Source of the DNA: Neoarius graeffei
Lineage: Eukaryota > Chordata > Actinopteri > Siluriformes > Ariidae
Assembly: GCF_027579695.1 (NCBI RefSeq)
Contig: NC_083577.1
Coordinates: forward strand, 43,626,198 to 43,690,197
DNA length: 64,000 bases
Reading direction: 5' to 3'
Shown: positions 47,260 to 62,560 of the stretch, piece by piece
Numbering within the stretch: position 1 is the first letter of the stretch
Layout: each line of letters begins with the position of its first letter
Notes under the pieces: model-generated
The model's database searches: none
Told to the model about the DNA's origin: nothing
What the model saw: the letters and a program-made list of their open reading frames with translations, nothing else
Made by a program: the position numbers and the translations under genes

Positions 47260-48260
47260 CAGGTTTTAGCGGAGCTTTCGCACGGGCCGAAGGCGGAGCT
47301 CCAGAGCTCCATACTTAAGAAAATATGGTAACCCATCGAGTTGATTTTTCCATGGACCCACAGGGATCCCAGCCGTGTACGTCCGTCCCCGCCCCTCATG
47401 ATTCTGATTGGCTGTTTGATTTTGGCGGGAACTAGAAACGCGACCGCGCCTACATAACTTATTTTTGTCACCAGATAATTTCAAATTTATTGGGTTTTTC
47501 CACCGAGAACAACTCAAACAGCGCAACAACATAATCATCATTTTTACAAACTTTAATACAAACTTTAAAAAGATGTCAGAACAAGTTAAGCAAGGAAAGA
47601 AAGATGAAGTCAAAACCGGGAAGAGAAAGAGTTTTGACAGAGGAAGAAAAGGAAAGAAGATGTGAAAGAGCGAGAGAAAGGCAAAGAAATCTTTCACAGT
47701 CCAATCTTTTTTGGACTGGTAGGTATTATTGGTAATCTGTGGATTATACCCCCATACCTTAATTACATGTAAAAGTATTAGTACGGTAATGTATCACCAT
47801 GACACAAGATTAGTTAAGGGAGGAGTGGGCCACTGAAGGGAGGAGTGAGCCTAGGCTCACTCCTCCCATGCACTGTGTGGCTCACTCCTCCCAAAACGAC
47901 CTGCCATTGCTTCTGATGTCGACCTACATTTGAACGGAAAGATGTGGCCCAGGTTATGTCATCACACAATACCATAGTACATGCCTAATAAACAACAACA
48001 ACAATGTGATTGTTATCTTGGTTTATTAGACAATAGGATGAAAAAACATGTTAAGTGAAATATTTACTTACTACCTTGAATTTTAGACTTTTGTTCTCCT
48101 ATTGTGAGCAGGGTGCCAGGCTTCCATCCACTGTGGGTTGAAGTCAGGGGAATTCCCTGGTGACTTCATATGACAAGTTAACTGGGATAAACCATGGCTA
48201 AATTTAGAAAAATTTTAAGTGGTTCACTTCTCCCCATGGCTCACTCCTCCCCACTCTCCC
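47260..48260. other. Unassigned region left of copy B
   Basis: No gene recognised. The left part (47260-47460) may belong to the Gypsy 5' end. The right part holds a palindrome-rich stretch with repeated ctcactcctccc motifs (47819-47893 and 48211-48265). Confidence 0.4.
47838..47867. repeat. Perfect 30-bp palindrome within a larger hairpin
   Basis: A perfect inverted repeat centred on ctag has arms gggaggagtgagcc. It is enclosed by a second arm pair, 47819-47834 and 47878-47893, with one mismatch. Confidence 0.95.
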
Positions 48261-48707
48261 CTACTCCCTTGAATACTCACAGCAACACAGTATGTTCCTG
48301 GTCGATTGGGGAGGCCTGAGCCACGTCAGAAATCCAGATAATTTTCCCCAGGTCTGTGAGGGGACACTGATCCTGGAAATTACTGGCTTTCCCACCATGC
48401 CTACAGAGTTGCCTGGGCTTTTCCTTGGTCTTGGTGAGTATGGGGAGGGACAGAGGTTTGGGAGCTGGTGGTTTGGGGGAAATTGGCCACTCTTTCCATG
48501 ATGCAGGGACAGGGAAGTGCAGTGAAAAGCAGGGGAAGAACGAGGGGGGGGGGGGGGGGGCAGAGGCTTGCCTGCCCCCAGAAACACCTCCAGCCGGATC
48601 ACTTCTTGTAGCCATTTCAGATGGTGGCACTGGACCCACTCTGCCATCCCTTCCAGCAGCTGAGTGACGAATTGCTCCAGCACTCTACAGAGGTTCCAGG
48701 TAACCAT
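48261..48707 (-). pseudogene. Gypsy-like gag fragment
   Basis: A minus-strand frame includes LEQFVTQLLEGMAEWVQCHH, reminiscent of the SCAN-like segment of fish Gypsy Gag, followed by a Pro-rich tail and ASPIDQEHTV in another frame. Identification is tentative. Confidence 0.4.
48544..48560 (+). repeat. Poly-G tract
   Basis: Seventeen consecutive G; prone to length error in assembly. Confidence 0.95.
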
Positions 48708-48989
48708 TGGGCATCCTTCATACTCAAGGTACAGTAATACACAGAACTTAGACTTTGAATACTTAACATAGTTACATTACACCCTTTAATTAAGCTTTAA
48801 TATGCTAACAGTTGTAAGTTTGTGACCATGGTGATATTATGGAGGCGCTTTTTTGTCCATTTTTAAAAGTTTTCTTACAATTAATAAAATTAGGGAAAAG
48901 GAAAAATCAACAACAACAACAACAACAAATCTAAATAAATGCATCCTCTTTTCTGTGCTCAGGCTTAAAGTCTTCTCTGTCTTGTGTGT

Positions 48990-48992
<3 letters not shown>

Positions 48993-49034
<42 letters not shown>
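48993..49034 (+). repeat. (GA)n microsatellite
   Basis: About 21 GA units shortly before the start of the detectable copy B homology. Confidence 0.95.
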
Positions 49035-49037
<3 letters not shown>

Positions 49038-49375
49038 TCTTGAACCTATAGCTTATTGATAAGTTCTTCTTGAACCTAAGATTTTCACAATAAATCTGAT
49101 TGCCAGTATTTTCAGCTGACTCCTGGAGTCTCGTAATTTCCTTTTCTGATGTTTCCATGGAATGGGTTATGTCTCTTGTGAAGCTGAAAGAATATTCTGT
49201 GCTTGTTTTGGCTGTTGCTTCTTGTTGGAGATTTTTCTCCCCCCTTATTTCTTCCTTTAGTTCTTCTTGTATGGTTTGATGTTTGTTCTTTGTTTGATTG
49301 TTTTGTCCGTCGGCTGTGGCATAGCTCCAGATCTAATTTTGAGTTTCGGTTTCCTCAGGCCTTGGTCCGCCATGG

Positions 49376-49593
49376 GTGATGTGTGTTCTGTTCACAATGG
49401 ATTGCAGTGAGTTCGTTGTTCTTTGGGCAGAATTGTGTGGTATTTACCCTCATGCACATTTTGGTGGGACTGTGGGCAGCTACGCTACTGGAGTAACATC
49501 CCGACCTCTTTTGGTGGACTTTTTTACTTATTTTTTCCTTTTTGTTTTTGTAATTGTAAAGCGACCTTGGGTGTGAGAAAAGTGAAATATAAG

Positions 49594-49631
<38 letters not shown>
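49376..49631 (+). mobile_element. SINE/LINE 3' end with (TAA)n tail, copy B
   Basis: This is the duplicate of 286-537, with a slightly longer (TAA)n tail followed by a short (GTT) run. Confidence 0.55.
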
Positions 49632-49632
<1 letters not shown>

Positions 49633-49754
49633 TTGTTGTTGTTGTTACTCTTTTGGGAATTAGCTGTATGTTCAAGTTCAGCATTGTCTCCCACTCCAGA
49701 ACTTCTCATTTTGCAGATTTGTTACATTTACTTCTGATGTTTTCTGAGGTGTGA

Positions 49755-50414
49755 TTATCTCAGATGTTTCTCCAGCACTGGGTGAAGCAGTTGCCACGTC
49801 ACCAGCACTAGGCACAGCGCCCCCAGCAGACTGCTCCTCTCTGAGTTACTGCTGGACCTATCGACAGTATCACTTTGTCCAGTTACATTTTCTAATATCT
49901 CCACTTTTTCAGGACAAGCCCATATAATATGCCTCATCTGACCACACCTAAAGCACCTCATCACACTTGTAATTGCATGAACAAAATAATTAAAAAATTA
50001 TCCACATTCAGGTTAAGCATAAGATCCAGATAATATTTAGTGTCTTTCAGGATAATGTACACAAATCACCGAAAAGACACTGCACGCATTAGAAGAGGTG
50101 ATTTACTTGTGATTGGAATCTTTTTGATTGGTGAAACTAATTTACTGTAACATGATAGGGTTTGTGCCAAAACCTCATCTGTGATAAACGGTGGTACATT
50201 TGACAGAGTAACATTCTTTGTCGGGGTGGAAAGAGGAAGGACAGGGGGAAAAAAAACCCCCGCCAATTACAACCCCATTTTCAACTAATTCATTTGTTAT
50301 TTCGGCCTTCTTCAAAAACAAAACAATGGCATTGTTCATGCAGGCCATTGATAAAATATTATCATGGCTTACAATTTCCCTAAACAGCCAAACTATAATC
50401 GTCAACACTAGCAT
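49755..50414 (-). pseudogene. LINE ORF1 remnant with CCHC knuckle, copy B
   Basis: This is the duplicate of 656-1313. Here a longer continuous stretch is readable (LPLSTPTKNVTLSNVPPF, DEVLAQTLSCYSKLVSP), which supports the ORF1 assignment. It is still frameshifted. Confidence 0.6.
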
Positions 50415-50545
50415 TTGATGCTATTTTAACAGCATGATGCTGTGGAAGTTGTTCCAATAACTCCCTGCCTGGGTCCATAGTCCAAGAATAATGCTGGGAG
50501 TTGACGCCCTGGGAAACTACTCCAACTATCCCAGCCTTAGTGTTA

Positions 50546-51036
50546 AGGCCAATTCATGCTGACAACCCAGTCCTCGCAGATGGCGTCTGCAAAGCCCCCC
50601 CCATGCAGACGCTCTGCACGCACCTCCCAAAAATTGTGACCACCGCAGACAGCCTCGCAGACAAGAGGGCTCTGATTGGTCCACTCTACATCCACTGTAC
50701 ATGCACTTCCGCTTCCCTACTTTCCCGGTTTGTTTTGTTTTCACGACCGCCATTTTTAAAAATACGAGCGAAGATGGAACAGCACGAAGAGCGGTTGATC
50801 GAGGAAGTACGTACATCTATACGACTCCAGTTCTAGTTATTATCAGTAACCGGAGGATAAACACTCCACTAACCACACCCACCAACTACTCCTAGCGATT
50901 TCGCGACTTCGTGCCCCCTTGCGTTGTGGTGGTGAATAACATCGCGCACGCCTATTACTCCCCGCTCAATGATAAATTACAACTGTCTGCGAAAAGCTAT
51001 CTGCGAAAGCCTTGTCGCAAGAGCATGCAGAGCCCC
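50546..51036 (+). mobile_element. PIF-Harbinger-like non-autonomous element, copy B
   Basis: This is the duplicate of 1445-1945, also flanked by TTA. The MADF-like start survives (MEQHEERLIEEV) with a short deletion after it. Confidence 0.6.
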
Positions 51037-51675
51037 TTAACTTCACTAAAACAAGCAAAGCAGATATTCAAACACTAAGAATGAAGCATTTAATCTTCAG
51101 ATAGAAAAGTTAGAGAAAAGAACACTCATTCCTAGTGCAGCAGCCAATCACAGTTTCACACTCTCTCACAGTGCTCCGGCTCCGCCCACTTACCGTACTC
51201 AACACATGCGTGCGCGCACGCACACACACAGAGAATGTTTCCAAAATAATCCTCATTTTATCCACATTAAAGTGATTAAAATTCAAATCTTTGTCTAAGC
51301 AACAATTAAATCTATCCAACAAATCGAGAAAATGTTAATTACTCCCCTGATGGGTTCTAGGAAACTTGATGCTGCTAAACCAGGAAGATGCCTAGACTCT
51401 AGGAAACCCATACAATATTCAGGTGCATCAACAGAGATTTCTCTTTTACAAAAAAAACAATGTATGATTTTCTACAAATACAAATTCATTAGTCATAAAT
51501 GGATACATTCACATCACACACAGTCTTGTTAAGCACAGGACCAAATTTTAAACATTTGCTTAAATTAATTATTTTAACTTCAACTGGATAATAATGTTAT
51601 GAGAATTTATCCTACAAATTACTTTCAAAAGTCGATGTTAATTCATTCCCATTAGTTTCACAAAAATTGTTCACA

Positions 51676-55800
<4,125 letters not shown>

Positions 55801-56355
55801 CTAAAAAAAAAGAAAAAAAAAGAGAGCATTTTTTTCAGTCCAGCACACAAAGCAGTCATCACAAATCTGAGATCTTCTCTGCTCTAATAGTAGGATCCAA
55901 ATTTTTAATAATCAACTTTATATAAATTATTTTTAAACACAGGCTAGTACCACTGATAATGAGGAAGACTTACTTGGGTATGGACTAGTGCATCTCAAAA
56001 AATTAGAATATTATGAAAAAAAAGTTATTTTTTTGATATATGCAAATCAAGAAGGTAAACTTTCATATATTCTCTATTCATTACATGTAAATTGAAATAT
56101 TTCAAGGCTTTTTGGTTTATTCTGATGATTAAGGCTCATTTATCGATCTGGCATATCACTACAGTGACGTGGCTGCTTTGATGACTCAAACCATCAAAGT
56201 TTTGAGGGAAAAATTACAGTAGTGGTTTCCCATTGGCTTCTACTGGATTATTATAGAGGTTTCCTTGTCTCAACCATTCACACACATTCACACCTATTGG
56301 CAATTTACAGTAGCCAATTAATCTAACTGCATGTCTTTGGATGGTGGAGACCAAT

Positions 56356-56743
56356 CTAGCACAGTAATATCATGGTCAGCAAACCATGTGGTACGTAGTA
56401 GTTTTGGCACTGTGGGCAGGCGCCAACTCCTGTTGGAAAAGGAAATTGGCAACTCCATAAAGCTTGCCAGCAGATGGAAGCATGAAGTGCTCTAACATTT
56501 CCTGGTAGACATTGTGTTGACTTTGGACTTGATAAAACACAGCGGACCAATACCAACAGATAGCACCCCGAATCATCACAGACTGTGGAAACCACACTGG
56601 ATTTCCAACACCTTGGATTCTGTGCCTTTCCACTCTTCCTCCAGACTCCAGGACCTTGATTTCCAAATGCATTGCAAAATTTACTTTCATCTGAAAAGAG
56701 GACTTTGGACCACTGAGCAACAGTCCAGTTCTTTCTCTCTTTA

Positions 56744-56791
<48 letters not shown>

Positions 56792-56832
56792 TTATTTGAC
56801 CTTCTCAGTTCTTGTATAAAAAATAAATACAT
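56356..56832 (-). pseudogene. Tc1 transposase C-terminal remnant, copy B
   Basis: The start of the catalytic half is readable here (NWTVAQWSKVLFSDESKF), which contains the first Asp of the DDE triad. Frames then shift as in copy A. Confidence 0.8.
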
Positions 56833-57596
56833 GATTTAGTTTCAAATAAACCACACCACATACTTAAACTAAAAAACAGAGAGTCAGGATAACACAATAA
56901 AGCTCGAAAGCTTATTTCCATTGTGGTCCTTTGATGTTGGATGGCAGGAGATGTTAAAATGACAAGGGTGGCGCTGTGACATTACTAAAATTGTAAAACA
57001 AAATTCCATAGACAGTATACACATCAAATTAACATTGTATACATACTATATAAATACAAGCCCTACACTATCTGATCTCTAAGCCATGTTTTCACAGCAC
57101 GTTTAAACCCATTCAAACTAATGATTACCTTAATATTACCTGGTAACTTATTCCACAGACTAGTTGCAACATATAAAAAGGAATCCTTCCCTATTTTAGT
57201 TTGCACTCTTGGAGGAACAAAATCTGTGGAACACCCCCTAGTGAAGTAACTATGAACGTCCCTCACTCTACTAAAGAAATTATTTAAATATTTAGGGACA
57301 TCTCCATTTACAATCTTATATACCATGCTCAATTCAATTTGAGAGACTCTATCCTCTACCCTCAACCATCTTGGCCTCTTAAAATGATGAGGATCAAGGT
57401 GAGTTCTTGGGGGCAGATCCAAAATGGTCCTTACTAATTTATTTTGTGAGGTCTGGAGCTTGTTCTTGAAATACCTAGTAAGGCCATTATACCAAGAGCA
57501 ACAGGCATAATCATAGTAGGGCTGAATAATAGCGCCTGCTAAGGTCAACATAGCCTTCTTATCCAGATACATAGAAATTCTGGCCAGAAAACGTAC

Positions 57597-58688
57597 TCAT
57601 TGATTTACTTTAGTAATTACTTTCTGGGCTTGACCAGCTCCAGACAACTGACTGTCCAGTACACACCCAAGATAGCTGACTGAGTCCTTAGCATTAAGTG
57701 CAGTGTCACCAGCTAATACTTCAAAGCCTGGGGTTTTGTTCAACTTAACTCTAGACCCAAACAAGATAGATTCAGTTTTTCCTATATGAAGAGATAATCT
57801 ATTAAATGATAACCAATGGCTGACTTTTAAAAGCTCAACACTTAAGGTTGATTCAACAGTGAGCTTGTCCTTGTGTGAAAACACTAGTGCAGAATCCTCA
57901 GCATATAAAAACAGTTCACATGAACAAACTGATTTAAGATCATTAATATACAAAAGAAAAAGAAGAGGACCTAAAACACTCCCCTGAGGGACCCCACATT
58001 GCACAGTTTGTGGCTGGGATAAAGTTCCCCCAACATCCACCACTTGTTTCCTATTCCTCAAATATGAGTCAAACCATCTAAGTGCTGTGTTGTTAAAGCC
58101 AATAGCCCTCAATTTTGACAGTAAGATACTATGATCTACCATATCAAAAGACTTTTGCAAATCCAACATGACCATACCACAGAAATTGCCCTTGTCAACC
58201 TCCTTTCTGATATAGTCAGTTAGGTACAATAAACATGTGTCAGTGGAGTGTAATTTACGAAATCCTGATTGGAGTTCATATAATAAATTGTGAGATAAAA
58301 GATATTTATTCACCTGCTCAAAAACAAGTCTTTCAATTATTTTTGATAGAGTACACAAAATGGAGACGGGTCTATAATTACCCCGCTCCAGTTTGCTCCC
58401 CTTCTTATAAAGTGGAATCACTTCTGCCAGCTTAAGGTCTTTAGGGAAGTATCCATACTCAATAGACATGTTTATAATATGAGTAATACTTGGAGTAATG
58501 TTCTCCACAGCATCTTTCAAGAATAGAGATGGAATATTATCAAGACCTGTAGCTTTAGAGCTATCTAATTTATTAAGTTTCATAAGTACATCTGCCTCTG
58601 ACACCTTCTCTAACAAAAATTTATTTGCCTGAACCCCTTGCTGGGAATAAAACTCAGAAACTTTACTTTCTTCATATTGTTTAGACAT
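57597..58688 (-). pseudogene. LINE reverse transcriptase part, copy B
   Basis: RT motifs appear in order: LAEVIPLYKKGSKLERGNYR, SGFRKLHSTDTCLLYL, MVMLDLQKSFDMVDHSILL, CGVPQGSVLGPLLF and FLYAEDSALVF. The catalytic pair expected as A/F-A-D-D reads YAED, with Glu for the first Asp; copy A has FAED. Confidence 0.82.
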
Positions 58689-58931
58689 CGCAAGAAGCTT
58701 TTCAACCAGCTTACTAGCAATTGTTGAGAAATATATGTGTTAAAACTATTTGCTACTTTATCCTTGTCTGATATAATCTTATTTCCAAGGTCTAGATTAA
58801 TATTACATGTTTTAGTTTTCAGCCTTTTATTATAGCCCAACTCTTTCAATGACTGCCATAACGTTTTCAAGTCATGTTTATACTCCATAATTTTCTCATT
58901 AAAATAGGTCTTTTTAGAACAAACCACTAAT

Positions 58932-60284
58932 CTATTCATTTCTCAATTTTTTATACTCTGTCCAACTTTGATCATCCTTATTTTTCCTAACTTGTTCATA
59001 TAGTCTGTTTCTCCTCCGTATGGCCTCAAGTATACCATCATTTATCCAAGGTTCTGTTCTCTGTTTCACTCTTAGATCTCTAAAAGGTGCAATTTTGTCT
59101 ATAGATTGCAAAAATAATAATTTAAAATAATGCCAAGCCTGATCATCTTTACATTGCAACACAGATGACCAGTTTACTTCATTTAAGCAATTTATAAAGG
59201 CCTCTTTACTATACCCTTTCATAGATCTAATTTTTATGGTATTGTGAGCACTAAATACTGTTTTCTTTACTTTTCTGGTGCAAAAAATCATAGAATGGTC
59301 ACTTAACCCGTAGTGTATTACCCCACTGTTTATAATTCTTGATTTGTCAGAAACTAGAACAAGATCAATCGTGGTTTGAGTAGAAATGCAAACACGCGTC
59401 GGTTCTTTAATCAGCTGATGTAGGCTAAGACTACTACAAAAGTTCATCAGAGCTTTAGACATTGAAAGTTCATCTCTGGAAACATCTGTATTAAAGTCCC
59501 CCAACACGATAACTTCCGAATTTATGAAGTCCAAACATTTCGAACATACATTATCCAACAGGTCATAAAAGTTTGCCTGATCGGGACGCCGGTAACAAAC
59601 TCCCACTAGTATTGGTTTACTTTTAAGCAAAAGAACATTTACCCAAATAGCTTCAATCTGGTCCTCATGCATATCCTCTCTTTCATTAAAACAAATATCT
59701 GATCTTAAGTAAATACAAATGCCTCCACCTTTTCGGTTTCGATCTTTCCCAATTAAACAGTAATTCTCTATTTCAATTTCAGCGTCCTTTATCGATTCAT
59801 CCAGCCACATCTCAGTAAAACATAAAAGTCCCACCTTGTTACTTTTACAGATAAGTCTGATCTCGTTAATCTTGGGTAAAAGACTCCTGATGTTAAGACG
59901 AAGCAGATGTAGTCCCCGACTCGATAAGAAAGTGTCTACACATGAAGTATCTTGGCAGATATTCAGTTTATCCGTAGTTACCTGATCTGATTGTAGCTGC
60001 GCTCCCTGCGTTACTTGCGCTGCGATACATTCTCCTTGAGGGGACAAACTTTCTACAGCTCCCTTCGCGAATCCGACTCCCACCGCTTGCGCTACGTTGC
60101 ATTCTCCCTGGCGAGATACTTCTCCAGCTTGCCTCGCATTTTCTACTCCCATTCTTGGGCCCAACTCTCCTAGTTTCTCTGTGTTATCTCTCTGGTCATC
60201 GCAGCTTATTCCAGCTTGCTTCGCTACTCCAACTTCCACCACACTAGGTCCCAGCTCTTTGCACTTCCCAGTGTCACAAATCAA
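58932..60284 (-). pseudogene. LINE endonuclease part, copy B
   Basis: The 450-codon frame has a low-complexity N-terminal half with repeated ECxxAQ and KQAG-like units. An APE-type endonuclease follows (LNIRSLLPKINEIRLIC, CFTEMWLDESIKDAE, GVCYRRPD, VILGDFNTD, YGLSDHSMIF). It continues towards RT through a 2-bp frameshift, so it is counted as broken. Confidence 0.8.
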
Positions 60285-60335
60285 TCTCTCTCCTCTCCGG
60301 TCGTCAAGCCCTCCATACAGTAGGTATGGTAAGAT

Positions 60336-60651
60336 TTAGCCTAGGTAAGATGCTTTTGACTTGATATTAGGTAAGTGGCTTGATATTAGGAATGTGACAG
60401 TTGTAGCCCCTTTCCTGAAGATGTCTGTGCATGGTGGCTTTTGATGCACCGACATCAGCATCAGTCCTCTCTTTGTGAAGTTTTTCCCCCAAGTTCTTGA
60501 ATCGACTTTTCTTTCCAATTTTCTCAAGGCTGCAGTCATCCCTGTTGCTTGTGCACCTTTTCCAACCAGCCTTTTCAGCAATGACCTTCTTAGGCTGATG
60601 ATGGTTGTTTTCTGGACAAGTCACCAGTCTTCCCCATGATTGCGGTTGCAT
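60336..60651 (-). pseudogene. Tc1 transposase N-terminal remnant, copy B
   Basis: This is the homologue of 13074-13388 with different small indels. Confidence 0.78.
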
Positions 60652-62004
60652 GTACTGAACCAGACTGAGAGGTACACTGTATTTATACTGTTTTACTCAA
60701 ACTCGAAATGAAATATTCTAATATGTTGAGATGCTGGATTTCTGATTTTCATGAGCTATAAGCCATAATCATCAAAATCAAAAAGGCTTGAAATATTTCA
60801 CTTTAAGTGTAATGAATTTAGAATATAGGAAAATTTACTGTTTTAATTAAATGATGGAAAAAAATGAACATTTTCACAATATTCTCATTTTTGAGATGCG
60901 CTAATGTATTTAATATGGTTAATGAGGATGTTAGCATTAAAAATCTGTTTAAAAAAAACATGTATTTCAGAATGCTTTGCTAAATAGCTGTGGTATCTTG
61001 GTCACAAAAAATGCAATATGTAAGGCCAGGGTGATGTGCTATGGCCCGTTGCAGTCTTACCACCCTGGAGTACATTATTATTTTTGTATAGCAGCATGGA
61101 AGGAAGTGCAGAATTCTACTTGTACCACAGTGATTGTAATTATATTGTATAATACAGTTTATACAACACTTACTTCTCGTTCACCAAATTGATTGGTCAA
61201 GTGGCATTCCAAGAGCGCTGATATTTAGTATAATGGCACTGCTACGTTTCCACCATGCCAATCCAGCATATCCCATAATTTCCAAATGTATTTATTAAAT
61301 TTTATATCATGCACAGAAGGCTAAATTTGTGTCCACAACTTAATGAATATACTAAACCACAACATACTCCAACCCCAAATCAGAAAAAGTTGGGATGATA
61401 TGGAAAATGCAAATTAAAAAATGGAAAGCAATTTATTTTAAAATTTACTTTGATTTATAGTTCATTGCTGACAGTATGAAGCCAAGATACTTCATGTTTT
61501 GTCTGGTCAACTTCATTTCATTTGCTAATATACATCCATTCCTGTGTGTCGAGCCTGCAACATGTTACAAAATAAATAAATAAATAAATAAATAAATAAA
61601 ACAAATAGACAGGGACAAATTAGAGCTAGTAATGAGGGAAAACAATTAAATAATAATCTGATTTGAAACAGGTGATGTCAACAGGTGATTGCAATCATGA
61701 TTTGGTACAAAAGCAGTGTCCAGGAAAGGCCTGGTCTGTGAGGAGCAAAGGTGGGTAGGGGATCTCCAGTTTGTTAACAAACGTGGAAGAAAGTTATTGA
61801 AATGATCAAATATACTGTTCCTCAAAGAAAAATAGGAAGGTATTTGAATATTTCACTCTGTGTTGCATAGTATTAAATGATTCAAGGAACCTGGAGGAAT
61901 TTTGATGTATAAAGGGCAAGGGCACAAGCCCAAGTTGAGCACCCATGATCCCTCATACAGCACTGCATCAAGATCTGTCATCCCTCTATTGCTGATATAA
62001 CCAC

Positions 62005-62552
62005 ATGCGCTCAGGATTACTCTGGCAAACCTTTGTCAAGCAGTACAATATAGAGTTACATCCACAAATGCCAGTTAAAACTTTACAGTGCACAAAGGTA
62101 GCCTTATGTTTGCTATGTCCAGAAGAACCATCAATTTCTTTGGCCTATGAGGCATCTGGGATGGACCATCACACAGTGGAAATGTGTATTGTAGTCAGAC
62201 AAATCAGTATTCCAGGTCAATTTTGGAATAAATGGATGCTGTGTGATCCGGATCAAAGACAAAAAGGACCATCCAGACTGTTACTAGCAACAAGTCCAAA
62301 AGCCAGGGTCTGTTATGGTCTGGGGTTTTGTCAGTAGCCTTGGCAAAGGTAACTTATAATTCTTTGAAAGGCAGCATTAATGCAGAAAACTACATTGAGA
62401 TTTTGGAAGAGCATGTGCTGCCTTCAAGCCGGCATCTTTTCCAGGGATATTTCAACAAGACAATGCAAAACCACATTCTGCACACGCAAAGGCATGACTA
62501 TGGAAGAAGAGGGTGCCTGTCTCCTCTGTCCCCAAAAGAGAATGCGTGGTGA
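62005..62552 (+). pseudogene. Tc1 transposase remnant, copy B
   Basis: This is the homologue of 17259-17806, with the same frame breaks, so the decay predates the duplication. Confidence 0.78.
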
Positions 62553-62560
62553 ATTTTTGA

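Larger units (their letters stand above)
56743..60325 (-). mobile_element. APE-type LINE inserted in Tc1 c, copy B
   Basis: This is the same insertion without the MITE. The endonuclease part is one open frame of 450 codons (58932-60284) and the reverse transcriptase another of 363 codons (57597-58688), followed by a 169-codon C-terminal frame (57063-57572). A 2-bp insertion near 58731 and a stop near 57597 separate them. The tail is a longer attg run at 56743-56790. Confidence 0.87.
55988..60901 (-). mobile_element. Tc1-like transposon c, copy B (split by LINE)
   Basis: This is the homologue of 6931-13636 with TA flanks at 55986-55987 and 60902-60903. It is shorter because the nested MITE is absent. 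Confidence 0.88.

Noticed and set aside
47465-47665. Lys-rich small ORF as a nuclear protein
   Set aside because: Composition is low complexity in a retroelement-derived flank; no start context or homolog recognised.
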